From assembly GCA_947462335.1 (NCBI GenBank), contig OX381721.1, positions 8,184,001 to 8,248,000 of the forward strand: DNA of 64,000 nt, in the 5' to 3' direction. Under the pieces are notes generated by a model. That model was not told the DNA's origin and ran no database searches. It saw nothing but the letters and a program-made list of their open reading frames with translations. Below, in pieces: positions 12,989 to 26,800 of this stretch (its first letter is position 1; every line of letters begins with the position of its first letter). This DNA is from Harmothoe impar. Taxonomy: Eukaryota; Annelida; Polychaeta; Phyllodocida; Polynoidae. A program made the position numbers and the translations under genes.

Positions 12989-13838
12989 AACCCTTTGAGG
13001 CTCACATGATGTCTTAATGTTCTATAGATGTCCTATGGTATAATGCATTGATGCTGCCTGAGGGACTGCATCCATGCATCATACCGACCCGTCAGGAGTG
13101 TATCAATCCCTAGAGTCGATATGATACTTTGATAACCCCCTTGTGAGTTACTCGCCAGTGCTACATTAATGCATCCTCGCAACGCCAGGCTTAGCGCACA
13201 GCGTATTAAAGAACTATGAAGTGGAATAATGGAGATAATGTTTAAAAGAATATTTTTGAACATCATAAAGACGTCATGAACTATTTAATGTGAAAAAAGA
13301 GCGCCATTGAATACTCTCCATGGCCAGATTTCCCGGAAACTATTTGTGCAATTTTCAAGAATGTTCTTAACTACAGGGCCAAAACCCTGGGGCTTAGTCA
13401 TATCCCCAAGCACTCATCGTGAAATTACTCCAAAGTAAAAAAAGAAAAGTCGTGTGCGACATTGAAGGGAGCATGATGTTGATGGGTTTTAATTAATGCC
13501 TTACTCCCCTGTGACTCACCATTTTAACTGCCACACTTCCTCACTATGTAGGTTTGTTGATTTGTACTCAGGAAATCTGGTCTTCTGTAATATATCACGT
13601 TATGTCCCCTCTTTTACCAGATCCCATCTCCGTCTTCTCCTCGACCATTGTTTTAGCCCTTCAAAGACGCCGTGTTCCCCCAGGTTTATGGGTGGACAGC
13701 TGCAGGGCGTGCGAATAACCCGCAAATGCTGCATTGGTGATTCTTCATGAGTGTATCAGCAATATAGGACCACACAGTATAATGCATTCATGCATCATGA
13801 CATGGTGTAGTAACACACTATACTATCCTTAAAGGGTT
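12989..13838. mobile_element. AACCCTTTAAGG-family element, about 850 bp
   Basis: Begins TTAACCCTTTGAGGCTCAC and ends CCTTAAAGGGTT, an inverted pair. Inside both ends are the family's core motifs: TGCATTGATGCTGCC, GAGTTACTCGCCAGTGCT and GCATTCATGCATCATGA. The middle is unrelated DNA. It is read as a non-autonomous DNA transposon. Confidence 0.6.
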
Positions 13839-16325
13839 CTGGTTTCCAGGGGTTTCAGCCTTCAGCAGGCATGTTATGGATGACCCCATACAACCTCGTA
13901 CATTCTCGTGGCCGTCGATATGTGACGTGGTTTTGTGCAAGTCTCGTTAATCACAGGAGGTCTACAGTAGGACACAATAGTACTGTGTTGTCTGGTGAAT
14001 TGCTGGTCGCATCCCACTCCAAAATGGAGTTAGACAAAAAGAAGAGTGAGCAGCTATTTATTTCATAGTTGATTTATTTCCCCCCTAGATATTATTATAT
14101 TATATTAATGAATATAATTATACAGTTTTAAACGTTCTGATAATTCTAGGGCCGACATGAAAAGCAAACATAGATTATCGGCTACCACAGCTCAAGCGCG
14201 ACCCTCAGGAGGTCTAACTCAATATTAGTGCACAATAGAGGGATTCTCAGTGGATAGAAAGCCATAACCTGAATCGTCTCTGAAATAAATTCATGGAAAA
14301 TGCATTTTATTTCCTGTACATGTGTAGACGAATGGTTAGACGTTATGATATAACGTGTAAACCCGCATTGTCAAAAGGGTCACTTCAACTGAACCAGCTG
14401 AGACAGTCATTTGCTACTTTAGTACTTTTAAGAAGTACATTGATTTTAACAAGTTGAGGCCGACCAACTGCATTTATCATTATGATTTATGGGTCCAATA
14501 TTCTAAATCCTACTTGAATTTTTTTCCTAATATAATGTTATTATGGTATCATATTTGGAAGATGGGACACAATAAGATGTCCTCCATTACCAAAACGAGC
14601 CCAAATAGATGGTTCCATACAGACTTTTTGTGTGAATTCAAAGGGTTGACTTATAGCGTGCAAGCCAAAAGTACTTAATTAAGCCTAAAACTGGTCAACG
14701 ATTATCTAAAATTTAAGCTGAATTATATGGAATGAGATTGAATAGATGTAACATAAAGTATGGCCGTATACATGCTGCATGCTTATTTGTCACTGTGGCA
14801 TCATGTCCGCTCCTTAAGAGTGTATCCACCATATTAGGGAAAGCACGGGAGAAGCACTGGCACGTTAATCATGGCTGTTGCAACGCACGAATCATGCCAA
14901 CAAAAAGGCACACTACATGTTGTCCTTACATGGTCCTAGATCAAAGGAATAGAGCCATTTTCAAGGGCCCCAAAAAGGGGAGCTATCCAAGGCCAAAATG
15001 AGAAATTGGGGACCACATCCCTCTGACTCAAGTTATAAAATTCCCAGGTGCTCAATTGCAGACCGATTAATGGCCCCAATCGTTTCAAGTCGGAAAGTCA
15101 GCTCTGATAAAATGATCCACTGAAGGTGTAGAACCATTGCCTTGTAATGTCATACAATGTCAAGGCTCACTTTCATGTCATGTTCACTAGTGTTTATGTC
15201 CTACAGTAGGTAGTTGTGCTGAAGCATGTAATACTAAGTCTTGTAGTATATTGATACTTAGGAATACATTAACCTATTCATGCAGATGCGTTTTGCAAAT
15301 TTGTACAATTCCTATCAGTACAGTTTATATAGAAATCATTTTTAAGGTGTTCATCCCCCAGTCTCCCCTATCGAAAGCACTTAAGCTGAAAAGGAACATG
15401 AGCTCTCAGGGGTTCATTTCTCAAGTTTGCCCAATTCTTTCGGCTTGATATCGCTTAACATATACTATACATTCAGCTTTAGAATGGGATTACGGTGGAC
15501 GATTCAGAGAACTCTTTGGTTCATTGGCTGTAATAAATAGCACCCCATGAGGCAATGCTTTAGAGATTGCATTCAATCCATTTTTGCATTATTTTATAAC
15601 AAAAGGCTCAAACTATACACGGGGCCCCTATCAAAATTAATCGTAATTGTCAGGATTTGAGCAATCATCTGGGTAAGTCTAAAATAGCTCTGTGGCTATT
15701 AATTCTAATCGACTTTGTCTAAAATTGAAGAGAAACTTATCCAAATTTGCAATCACCAGAATCACCCAGAATATCAAGGCACATAACAGTTTCTTTTAGC
15801 TAAAGAGCAATATCTGAGACTTCATTCTGGGATGATTCATAATTCTGTGATAACTGGTTATGACAAATTAAAGAAAGATCTAAATACTCAAACTCAATGG
15901 TCGTGACCTACCTTAATACAATTAATGCTCTTAACCACACATCCTCTCATCTTGTATAGGTCTGACGAATTCTTTTCCAAGCAGTACCTGTCCTATAGTA
16001 TGGGAGGTTATATTCTATATGGGAGTCTTACCACGATGAGGAATCGGTGTATTGAGGACCATGTCAAGTCTGGTGAAAGAGGACATGGGTTCTCCCTCCA
16101 GAATCCATCCTGATTTATTATTCGCAGGGTAGTCTCCTAATTCCTTCCTGCCCATATATCAGGAAAGAACCCGCATAAGGGCTAGAGCCCCCCAGAGCCA
16201 AAACAGATCCCGTCTCGCTTCCCAGCAAGTATAGCCAAATGGTACATGCTTAAACTGAACAGCACGCTTATGTTTGGCGTAGATGACTGTATACATATAG
16301 GACAAGGTATGACATATCTAGACAC
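13839..16325. other. Intergenic DNA without recognised gene
   Basis: About 2.5 kb of AT-rich sequence. Frames at 13871-14068, 14732-15001 and 15251-15448 have no supporting signals. Confidence 0.4.
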
Positions 16326-16503
16326 CCATCATGTTCAACCCTAGATGGCCCTACTGTGTTATGTGTGTGGCCATACAGGCTAACGCCATCTAGTTAGCAA
16401 TATGTAAACTGCTTAGTCCACCATCATTTTTAGACTTCAGATGGTGCCACCTGTCTATGGCCAAACACATGGTAAGTAGGGCCATCTAGGGTTAAAAGAT
16501 GAT
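16326..16503. repeat. Imperfect palindrome, 178 bp (AACCCTAGATGGCCCTACT)
   Basis: The left arm AACCCTAGATGGCCCTACT is matched by AGTAGGGCCATCTAGGGTT near 16475-16495. The arms continue inward with TGGCCATACAGG against CCTGTCTATGGCCA. This is typical of a hairpin MITE. Confidence 0.65.
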
Positions 16504-17398
16504 GAACGTGTAGCTCTGTCATACTTTGTGTTATATAGTCATCTACTCCAAGCATTATAAGCGGGCTACTCAGTTTAGGTCTGTGCCAAATGGGGCCGTT
16601 GGGATCCCAGGTGGGCTGCCAGATGAGACCCATATGGATTACCCAACTAGAATTCACTCACATATATAACCGGGCTACCAGATAGGGTTGAGCTGAGGTC
16701 CAGGTGGGCCTACCTAGGTTTGGAACAAACTGGACAAACAGGGTTCCAAGTGAGCTAAATAGCCGGTGGTTGATTTATACAATTTTCAAGCATATCAATA
16801 TGATTGTATGTATGTCAATTCTTTTATTTATACTGAAAACATATAGGCATAGATTGCAAATTATTTTGTATCCAGTCAAGTGTTTATTAATTCCACTTGT
16901 ACATAGCCGTCACTAGGAGGATGAATCCCCGTTATGAAAAATTCCCAAACTACAATGTACTATAATCTAATTATTTATGTAAGTGAAAGGTGCATTCAGA
17001 TTTCAGAAATCGTCATGAATTTCCATGATTCAACTTGATCAACTGACTTTTCTTGGTTTCTACAAGTATAATCTGGCTTGAGGAGCTGTCCAAAATCTTG
17101 TCCAAAAGAAAGAAAACACCTGTCCTTGTATTTAGTGAAATGAGCAGTACGATTTATTTTTACTTAAATGAATTGATAAAACAAGCCAGACTCTCATCCG
17201 ATTTTATGAAGGAAAATTTCCAGAAAGGACAAGAAAGGATCTGGAGTACCTAGACGATATTTGCCCAATCAGGCAACCGTTTTATAATGACCACTTCCTT
17301 AGTGCTGTTATGCACTATTGCCTTTGTCGGCATGATACAGCAGTGGCAAGTAGACAGAATGCTGGCCGTTCTAACAGGATTGTATTTGGGGCAGCATC
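16504..17398. other. No recognised feature
   Basis: Ordinary AT-rich sequence. No supported exon or repeat seen. Confidence 0.4.
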
Positions 17399-17470
17399 AT
17401 GACTTGTTTGAATGCAGGGCTGGCGAGTTGCTTGCCAGGGCTGCATTCATACATTATGACGACAAATGGC
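17399..17470. repeat. AACCCTTTAAGG-family palindromic core
   Basis: ATGCAGGGCTGGCGAGTTG meets its inverse CTTGCCAGGGCTGCATTC, with ATGAC and ATTATGACG outside. It is the isolated centre of the family that appears in longer form at 23861-25171. Confidence 0.55.
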
Positions 17471-17825
17471 ACAGTGGATTTAAAAGCTACGCGATCCTTA
17501 AAAAGCTACCACTCAATTGTCTTCACTGCCTGTTGTCCTAACAATAAGAAGTGGTCGTCCTTTGTTTTGTTATCTTCAGATGCCTTTTTACTTTAGAAAA
17601 CGATTTCATCGCATCTCTTGACGAATTAGTGTTGTGGCCAACTATTATCAACTTTGTTACAGCACATGGAGCTCAAATACACCTCATCTCAGAATATTCA
17701 TAAGTTAATGTTACCTTTGCCATCTGCACTTGCCCTGGTTATTGCTGAAGTGGGCTTAAAGCCTTAGTTTTCTTTTTCTTAATGGCTCTTCAGCAATAGT
17801 CGGAGTGGAGCGAGGACCAGTGCTC

Positions 17826-18214
17826 TATATAAAGAAGGTTGATGACGCCCAATCTGTAGGATAAGAAAATGATGCATTTCTTGGATCATGGATGCCAGCT
17901 CTGTGTGATAACCAGTCAATTTAAAGGATACCCACAAAAGAACAACGTGGTTCACCCACAGCTTTGGTACGAGAATCGTTAATCACCCTCAGCATGCAGC
18001 TGCAGCTTCCATCATTTCCTCGGTAACATCCACTAATTTGTATTAAGCTCAAATAGCGTCATGTTGTTGGTACACCATTACCTAGAAATAACAACAGCAA
18101 CTATTCAAAAAGCAACTCTGTTCAGTATGATGGCTAATAAAACATCTGATATCGGGTTATATCAGCAGCAGCAACAGGAGATGACATGAAGAGGCCTGGC
18201 TGATCAAAGGGGAG
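17826..18214 (+). promoter_or_regulatory. Candidate TATA box and 5' UTR exon for gene 1 (weak)
   Basis: CTATATAAAG at about 17825-17834 is a good TATA box. About 380 bases further on is a strong donor, GGGGAG|GTAAGT (donor G at 18215), with no other use evident. A transcript starting near 17857 and spliced from 18214 to 23042 would give gene 1 a non-coding first exon. This is inference from two short motifs. The segment contains several ATGs and no conserved reading frame. Confidence 0.25.
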
Positions 18215-19450
18215 GTAAGTTTTTACAAACTCAAAAATGGGTAATTTAAACTTGATTGTTACAAATCATTATAGAAAAATCAAAACACCGGGAAAGGTTT
18301 CTTCCTTCTACTTCCTTTCCTCGGGGACTAATGGCCCCGGGGCCGCTGCTCCGATAAGATGCTGGGCCTTTTTTTAAATTTCCCTGATTACAGTCACTGC
18401 ATTTGGAAACAATAATTTCGAATCCTTCTGAGGACAGTGGCCCATACACGAGTACGGTGTCATAATAGACAATAGTCCATGGATAGGAAGATATGGGAAC
18501 TGTCCAAGTGCTCAGAGTCAGCTTGATTCTCATCCCAGAATCAGGCATGTGTCACCAAGACAACAACATTCTTTCAATGAGTAGCTACACATTGTGAAAA
18601 TACACTCAATGAAAGGGCTCAACATGCCCTATCCCGTTGCAGTAAAGACAAAGACTTCGAACATGAATCCCATGGATAGAGGGTACATAATCATACTTAT
18701 GATATTCTGCCTCCTTACATTTTTTCCCCTTTATAGTACGAGCCTCGCTGCAGTGGCCTATGCCCACCTGGATGTCCTGCTGCACTGAGCCCCCTCCTCC
18801 ACCCCCACCCCCCATCACCCCTCCTGCAACCACCCACCCCCACCCCCACCCCCCCCCCCTTAACACCCCCTCTGTCCGCTCTCTGACACGCTAACCTACC
18901 CATCATGTTATGTGTGTCTGCCTACACAGCTATTTGTTCCATGTAAACATGGTGCAGCCACATGGGGTGGGAATAGTCCACTTTTGACTGAACCTGAAGT
19001 AAAAGGTCAGACGTGAAACTTTAAAAAAAAGGGTATTTTTAAAGATATAGGTATAAGCCACCACGTCAACCCAATGAGTACAAATATCTTACTAATGATG
19101 TTTAAGTTTAATTATACAGTTATACATCATTTCCACTTGTAATTTTCTCTTATGACCCCCCCCCCCCCCTCCTCTAGCCACTGCTCTATAACCTACTAAA
19201 TCCCAACTTAATTACAGGTTTGCCGCTAGTGAATATCACGACATCTCATCGCCTTCATCTAAATGTGTACAATGTCATTGCTTTATCATGTATCACTGCA
19301 TTATGACCTTGTTCCTTCCAACTCGTTAAACTTTTCTTCTCCTATTCTCCCCATTCTGCTGGATGACCTCAGATTTCATACTTCCTCCATGACCCCCTCC
19401 TGAGGCCAGACAATCCTTAGCCAATCCCTTAACCACTAGCCCCAGAACTG
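18215..19450. other. AT-rich and C-rich DNA without recognised exon
   Basis: Contains low-complexity C-rich tracts at 18790-18860 and 19156-19172, which account for the Gly-rich minus-strand frames there. If the proposed 5' UTR exon is real, this is intron. Confidence 0.4.
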
Positions 19451-19455
19451 CAGCA

Positions 19456-19620
19456 TAACCCTTTTAAGAGCAGGACAGTGCTTTTTTTTTTTTTTTTTTC
19501 TTTTTTTAAATATTATAATCTTGTCGTCATGATAGCTACATGAATGCAACCGTAGTGAGTACCTCGCCAGTGCTGCATGCATGTCTCATGTTGACCACTA
19601 ACGAGGGGCTGCATATTAGG
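19456..19620. repeat. AACCCTTTAAGG-family fragment interrupted by poly-T
   Basis: Starts AACCCTTTTAAGAGCAGGAC and carries the core CTCGCCAGTGCTGCATGCATG at about 19562-19585. A T-rich run at 19482-19508 separates the parts. Confidence 0.45.
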
Positions 19621-19786
19621 CATCGATGTTGTGCAGGTAAGTTAACGGTAGTGTTTTAGCTGATTGGCGCATTATTACTACTACTTTCCCACTGTACCCA
19701 TCCCCAACCCCCAAATAAAGGGGGGAAAGGAAGGGAAAAAAACACCTCATCTCCCCTCCTCCTGACCTATCCCACCCCCTCCCTCC

Positions 19787-19810
19787 CACACACACACACA
19801 CACACACACA
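19787..19810. repeat. (CA)12 microsatellite
   Basis: An uninterrupted CA run of about 24 bases. Likely polymorphic. Confidence 0.9.
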
Positions 19811-19879
19811 TTCATTGCCTCCAGGGTGCAGTTCCAGCAGGTAGGTCACCATGCTGGGCACCTGTGCCACTTCTACCGC

Positions 19880-21402
19880 TCCCTAACACTCCCTACCACA
19901 TGTTATACCACAGGTGACCCACCAACAGGTATGGCATTAAAACTGTGTAAATAGACATGTATGGATCGGCAGTTGGACTATCACCAGGGTAACCCTCTAA
20001 ACAGATCCGGGAATTGAACGGTCACAACTGGGACAAATCTGTGGAAATCACCAGAACACCAGAAAGGCAAAAAATGTTCTCGAGAATATCTTGTGCCTTT
20101 TTAGGTGTTATGGTCACTTCCACATCTCCTCAAGGCACAAACGTTTCAGTGGGACCTACTTCAGCTAACGCTATTTCACATCATATCAGCTACCCCCTTT
20201 CCAGAGTCAGCCTGAATCTGGAAAGAGAATGATGCAAGGCAATTCCTAATCCAGGAGTCAGCCTGCCTGTTTATGCTTGGGTCAAGCATTGCCTGACTAT
20301 GAATCGAGAGTCAGTCAGCCTGAACCCGTCTTGTGAAGTCCGCTTGGGCCTCTTATGGCAAGTTTGACAAAATTGGTTTCGAAAAAAATTGGACAAATGT
20401 GCTCTAGATGAAGATTCACTTTGGTATTTTCAGGGCAACCTGTCAAAATATTCTTATTCCAGCACTATAAACAGCGGTGTCATGGTTGGTCTAGTTTAGC
20501 TCCATACACCAGAGGGGCAGGACGCGTGGTGGGGGCTAGATAGGATGTGCATCGGTGCACCTAGATCCACACAGACCCCCCTACATTCACCCCTCTCCCA
20601 CCCTGTGTATGGCAGTCACCGCCTGACACGGTATCTTACCTATAGACAGACACTACAAGACGTCTACCCCGTCATGTAGACAACACATATAGCACAGGAC
20701 ACTTACCCCCTCAAGTAGACACAGCAGTTAAAGGTAAGTAAGTTAGATCTTGTTAAATAACATTACCACCTGTATTCTGTTATCTATGTCTATGTGTTAG
20801 TATTAGGGTGGGTATTAAGGACTTGACGATGGTGGGGTAGGAGGCTTAATATAGACAGGCACTGCACGACTTCTGTACCCCCCCTCTTCACACATATATG
20901 TCCCCTGTATATATCACAGGATATCTACCTCTTCTATAATATACACATATGTACGTCACATTAAACTACTGGGAAACTATATGCATGAGATATGGGTTTA
21001 AACAAGTATATCATGCAGCCAGAAAATAATGCAATTATTAGGCCTATTATACTTGAACTACAAATGCTATACAACTTCTATGTCTAGCAGTATAATGATA
21101 ATACACACAACACATTTCCAGGCACAACTACTCTATTGAATAGGCTGAAACACCCTATATAGTTTAGCTGTAACCTACAAGCACTAGTTAGAGGCAGCGT
21201 TGGTATTTAAGTGACATGAGCTCAACATATTTTACAACAGAAGAAGAATTTTTCCTTGTCCACAACTTGGACCATAGAGAAGAACAACTAAGTTAATAAA
21301 ATGTGTTGCAAATAGCCCAAATAACATAATGGGTCAGACATCTGCATTTTGCCTATGGACATTCAGTAGCATTAGACCAATTGAAGCTGGTCAGTATGGT
21401 TC
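19880..21402. other. Non-coding DNA with a diverged direct repeat at 20641-20735 and 20848-20945
   Basis: Both segments run TATAGACAG(A/G)CACT ... CACATATA ... CACAGGA(C/T)A(C/T), about 205 bases apart, suggesting an old local duplication. Nothing else was recognised. Confidence 0.4.
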
Positions 21403-21503
21403 CTACACCCACAGAAAAGTGAGAGTCATTGTCGCTAAAACTACCTGACGCTCAGGTGAGGGTAGTTTTAGCGACAATGACTCTCACTTTTCTGAGGGTG
21501 TAG
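21403..21503. repeat. Near-perfect hairpin, 101 bp (copy 1)
   Basis: CTACACCCACAGAAAAGTGA ... AACTACC is followed by a short loop and its inverse GGTAGTTTTAGCGACAATGA ... GGGTGTAG. The stem is about 43 bp with one mismatch. A related hairpin lies at 34455-34585. High arm identity suggests recent formation or conversion between the arms. Confidence 0.8.
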
Positions 21504-21522
21504 ATGGATGTATTCATCATAA

Positions 21523-22350
21523 GGTACTTTGTGAGACTGATCCCATAGACTGGTTTGACCCACAAAGAGTGTGGGGTGAATTGAGACCTTTTTATGATGA
21601 GAACTTTGTGCTTCCTGTCACGGGTGGCCAACTTCCATATAATGTATATCTACACTCACAATAGAAATGGAAATTGAAGGAGTCGGTTGTGTTTTTACAA
21701 TCTACGCTTTGCCTTGCTAACTTTCTGTGCTCCTTAAATTAAACACAGTAGAAGCATATTAATGATTATTATATCTAGTCTATACCACTGTTATATTATA
21801 CAATACGCTGAATGACCCCACTTAACTTGACTTAATTTAACAATAACATTACGCATAAAAAATGGTGAATTATAAAAGGAATCAAGCATTCTCAGCTCAA
21901 TAATAAAATGATACGACAGGAATCCAAAATATGAAGAGTGTTGTGATTCCTAACTTAGGTTGCAGAAAAAAAGACAAATGAAGGGAGGTTACATATGTCG
22001 AAAACCATGCATGGTATCTTTAGTCTCACATTCCCGGTAGGCTACCCTCTAGACATGTTAATTTATTAGCATTGAGTTGACCGAGGCTGCACAGAACAGT
22101 ACAGCACCTGGGTGTTCATTGTTAGGTCGGTTGCTTTGTGAGACTGATCTCATGACCTGGTTTAGCTCAATAAGAGAGTAAGGGGACATTTCTATGTAGC
22201 CCTTTTTATGAGAAGTTATGTTTCCTGTTACGTGTGGCTAACCTCCACGTCTGTATATACGCACGCACATTAGCAACGGGAAAATGGTAAAAGGGCTCTT
22301 TTTTTCCTTCTTTAAAAGTTGTTATCCATATTTTGCCTTGCCAACCTACT
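21523..22350. repeat. Diverged direct repeat, two copies about 610 bp apart
   Basis: 21529-21733 and 22135-22350 share CTTTGTGAGACTGATC(C/T)CAT, GACCTTTTTATGA/GCCCTTTTTATGA, TTTCCTGTTACGTGTGGC-type blocks and TTTGCCTTGC(T/C)AAC in the same order. It is an old tandem duplication or two copies of one element. Confidence 0.55.
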
Positions 22351-23041
22351 ATGGGCGTTTCCTCTAGCAGGGACTAACATTGCTTGACTTATTCTATCTG
22401 TTCTGAACACATAACAACTTTATCAGAATGTGTGCCTATGGTTACTACCCATGGCATCCGGTTGGCCTTCTTATGATAATGGTAGAGATAGTAATCAACC
22501 TGGTTACCTAAATTTGCAGGTGATCAGAGACAATTACACAACCCGACATCAGCATGCCAATCACTCGCTATTTCCTGTGTGGTTTTTACAAAGTAAATTT
22601 GGAGAGGGCATACTGTTTTTATAACCTCATGCTAGTTTTATCACCTCATGTTAATATTAATTAGTTGTTATCATCTACTAATTAGTGCATGGATTCTCAT
22701 GCTAATGCTACACTTCCCCCAACCTTCTAGAGGAGTCAAAAAGTCTCCACCCCCCTACAATTATATATTTTTACTCAATAACTAATAGTTGCCGCCCCTA
22801 CCCCCGTAGCAAAAAGGGTTATATCTGCCACCTCATATTTTTACATAATTATACATAATTATATATTAATGACAACCACAATTTACATGCACCAGTAAAG
22901 AAATGAAAGTAAAGCCTACAGCTCTATGATACTATTAATTATATATAATTATCAGTGTCGAAACCTATTTTGTTTCATTTTGGGAAGCATAGTGTTCTGT
23001 AACTTACTATATAACATCAATAATATGTATCTTAATTACAG
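22351..23041. other. Upstream intron or 5' flank of gene 1
   Basis: AT-rich. It ends in the acceptor TTAATTACAG at 23041. No other signal seen. Confidence 0.4.
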
Positions 23042-23842
23042 GTCACAAATGAAAGATGTCCTATTACGACGATGAAATCCAGATCCTAGACGAAGAAGAC
23101 CCAGTACCAAGACCAGGCAGTCCACGTAATAACGGTAAAAATGGCAGGAATCCAAAGAAGAAAGCAGCAAACCATCGACCAGGGCCGCCTCCCAAGAAGG
23201 CCAACCGATATGCCTCCAAGCAAAATGGTGCACCCCAACAAGGCAAGGGAGCCAGGCCAACTGAAAATGGACATTTGAATAACAGAAGGGCAACTAGCCG
23301 AAAGGGGAAGGTGTTAGGACATAAGGGGTCTCTTAGAGGAATCGCTGCCCCAAGAGGGTCTCTTAGAGGGACACCTGCCTCTTCTAATAAAGGGTCCATA
23401 AGCAAGCGAATCAACGCACAAATCAGGGCCGAAAATGGCGGAGAAGTGAGAAATAACTCACAACCAAAAAACAATCAGAAGGAACGTAACAACAACAACA
23501 GACCATCAAAGCCTAAAAATGGCCAGACGCAACAGCAGAAAAAGAAGAGTAACAATAAAGGACAGAACAATAAAAGAAAGAAAGGCAAAAAGAAGGGGAA
23601 TGCTGGGAGGAGGAGAGATAATCTGAGACATGCTAAGAGTGTGAGCAGTATAGGCCTGATAGAGAAGGGTCAGGGAGGGAAGCATCACCATAGGAGTAAG
23701 AGGAGTCTTCATAGCTCTAAGGAGAGTGTCTTCCTGTGTCCTTGTGGGCGTGTACCCTGGTGGTGCTTCTTGCTGATCGCCACCATGGTGGTGGTACTGG
23801 CCGCCGTAGCTGTCGGAGTAGTGTTCCTGGTTAATACATCAG
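23042..23842 (+). CDS. Gene 1 first coding exon: basic cytoplasmic tail and transmembrane helix
   Basis: The acceptor AG at 23040-23041 is followed by 14 bases of 5' UTR and the ATG at 23056, so an upstream non-coding exon is expected. An upstream ATG at 23049, in another frame, opens an eight-codon ORF that overlaps the start and could dampen translation. The exon encodes residues 1-262 and ends at a strong donor (CAG|GTAAGT) in phase 1. Residues 1-16 are acidic (SYYDDEIQILDEED). Residues 17-225 are rich in Lys, Arg, Asn and Gln, with a duplicated GSLRG motif at 91-95 and 101-105 and KR clusters near 160-190 that resemble nuclear or phosphoinositide-binding stretches. C228, C230 and C237 flank the membrane helix at 237-259 and could be palmitoylated (inference). 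There is no N-terminal signal peptide, which fits type II topology. Confidence 0.85.
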
Positions 23843-26800
23843 GTAAGTAATACTTATTTATTAACCCTTTAAGGACCGGATGATGGCTTAAAGTCCATGC
23901 TCATTTCTCGTGATGGTGCACCGAGTCAGTGCCAGCGAGTAATCTATTAGTGTTGCATTGCTGCAGTACAACCTTGGGGGGTGTATCAACCCTGTATACT
24001 TGACATCAAGCGGGTGTGCAGCACAATGCCGTCCACACTATTTTTTAAAAGGATTACAAAAACTGGGGTTAGCTATCATGCAGTGCTGTTGGCCCTCTGT
24101 GGTATCGGCCCTCTGAACAAGGACCATCGGGAAGGTCTTCTTGCTGAATAATGATGATCTTACCATAATTATTTCTTAGTCCAATCTCAAAGTACAGAAA
24201 GGTTAACTTAACATATAGATGCCTTTTTGAATTGGGGAATCTAGAACATGAGCTGATGAGAGTCAATATAAGGGTAATGTAGGAAGATAATACATCGTGC
24301 ATCATATGGGAAATACTTGATTCAAGTTTCCTGAAAAGAGCAACGGAATATCAATAACTATAGCTGGATGATACGCATGTATTATGCAGGCCTAGATATG
24401 ATTATTCTCATTGTCGTGAAGGTCGATCTTCTATGCCTACCATTCTCCCATTCAGGGCTGTAATTCAGACTATCAATAATGTGAACCCGATACATGGCTG
24501 TAAGTAATAACGGTATGCGTATCCATTTGGCCTCGCCATGTTATCCGAAATGGGTTTATAACACTAGGCTTCAGCTCATGTAGCTCTACAGGCATGCAGA
24601 TCCCACATTTGTATTCCACATCTATTGTGAAGCACACTATTCACATGGAAAGGGTTTCCATTTACCCGAATCATGTCTACTATAAGTGATACCTATATTG
24701 GTATGGACATGAAAAACGTGTGGGAGTGAATGAAAATGTGTGGCAAACGCATTTTGCATTTTCACAGGAGCCCTGTGTATACATACATGATGGAATGCTG
24801 TTGTACCTTTATTTCTGTAGTTTAAGTCCTATCCTCCTACTCCGGCATATAGCTGACATTATGCATGAAGCCACTGGTGAGTTACTCACAGGGAATACAT
24901 CCACAATGCATTATGATGATGAATGGGCATAATGTACTAGCCCTAAGGACGACATAATGCATTAATGCATCATTATCTTGGTCGTCATGATGCCTGAATG
25001 CAGCCCTGGCAAGTAACTCGCAAGCATCATGCCGACCCTGTAGGATTGAGACACACCTGAAGGGTCATCACGATGCACCAATGCACCAACAGCAAGTTAC
25101 TCGCCAGGGCTGCATTGGTGCATCATGATGACAAATGTAATCTTTTAGGGACAAGCATCCTTAAAGGGTTAAAGGACTATGTTGCCATTAAAGAGTCATA
25201 ATGTTCACTGCCAGTCGCCTTTACTGCGTCTGTAAACGACAATAAAATGTCTGTATGGTCATTAGTTCCGCATTTCCGCTTTTCATCAGACATTGTAAGA
25301 AGCAAATGACACCTTGGAAACATGTGCTTCTTGAACAGTGTCTGTCCCACTGTTTTTCATTTATAGTGCATTCCTCTAATTACCCAGCCTTTCAATACGA
25401 ATGGGAAGTAACTGAAGGGAAAATGATAATTATGATTTTTTTCATGCTTCATCCTTCCCTTTACATTATTTTATCACGACGTTCCTCTTCAGATTTCCCA
25501 AACTTAAAATATATGCTATATGGGGCTCTTATTTTATCTAACAAAAGGGCACCCTATCTCTGTGGGCCTTTTACACCATGATACATTAATGCAGCCCCAA
25601 CGACTAGGGGAGACCGGGGCACGTTGAACCGCTTTGACAACTTTATTTTTTTCCTGACCTTGCTAAAGGAATCTGAACTATGATTTTGTATCAAGCAGTT
25701 ACCTTGTATCATTGTGATATAATAGAACCTATTGCAAGGCAGATGTGGGCTTTTCTTGTATTTTTCTTTAATTTTTGAAAATAAAATCTTAGGGTGGTTC
25801 AATGTGCCCCGTGCCCGGGGTAGGTTGATCCACCCACTGGGGCACCTTGAACCACATGTGTTGAACGATCCAAATAATCAGTAATATAGATCAATAATTG
25901 AAATTTCGGTTGGAATTAGTTGCTATTGTTACTTTTGCATGGGATTGAATGTAAAAATTACATATTTGATGCACGAAAGTCACTCAGTTATAGTTTCGAT
26001 AGAAGTGACTGAGTTTGTACCTTACAGATTTTTATTAGGGTCAAATTAAACCAGTTTAAGAGTTTTCCTGTTATTTGTTCAGTCTGAATAAATCATGGAT
26101 TACATTCTTCTATAATGTAAATCGCTGTTCTGCCTCTGAAAAGTGATAAATCCGGGAATAAAGACACTGTAAACATGTTACACAAGATTTTTTTTTCATG
26201 AACCACAAACTATGTATTCTATCATAAATTTATAACCAAATTGTATCGAATTTGTTTATGTCATTATCCATATTATCTTCCCTTGATACACTTCTAACAT
26301 TGCATCATTATTCAGTCATTTAAGAGTCTTAAAACCATTGCCACAGAGCTCCGAAAATCGGGGCACCTTGAGCCGGCTCAAGGTGCCCCAAAGCTTGGAG
26401 CACCTTGAGCATGGCTCAAGGTGCCCCGTTTTTTGTGGCTCAATGTGCCCATGCTGGTCATCACAGATAAGATTGATGTTATTCAAATTACATAACACAC
26501 CCAGCAGTAAACTTGGGTTCTATTCAAGGATTCATATGTATACTTCGACCTCCATAGAGATCTTAGGCCAGCAATGTTTTTTAACGAAACAAGAACAAAA
26601 GTTTAACAATTGCAAATATCTACTTTCAAGGCCATAAACCTTTAATGTTGTCTAACTTTCTCATCAGCATCCTAAAATCATAATGATGTTGCTGATCTGA
26701 ACTGCCTATATAAGGGGGTAATATAGTAGGCATACTACCAGAAAATTCCCAAAGGAATAGCAAAGAGAGCGGGCGGCTCAACGTGCCCGGGTGGTCAACG

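Noticed and set aside
18606..18906. Gly-rich minus-strand frames
   Set aside because: Translation of a low-complexity C-rich tract.
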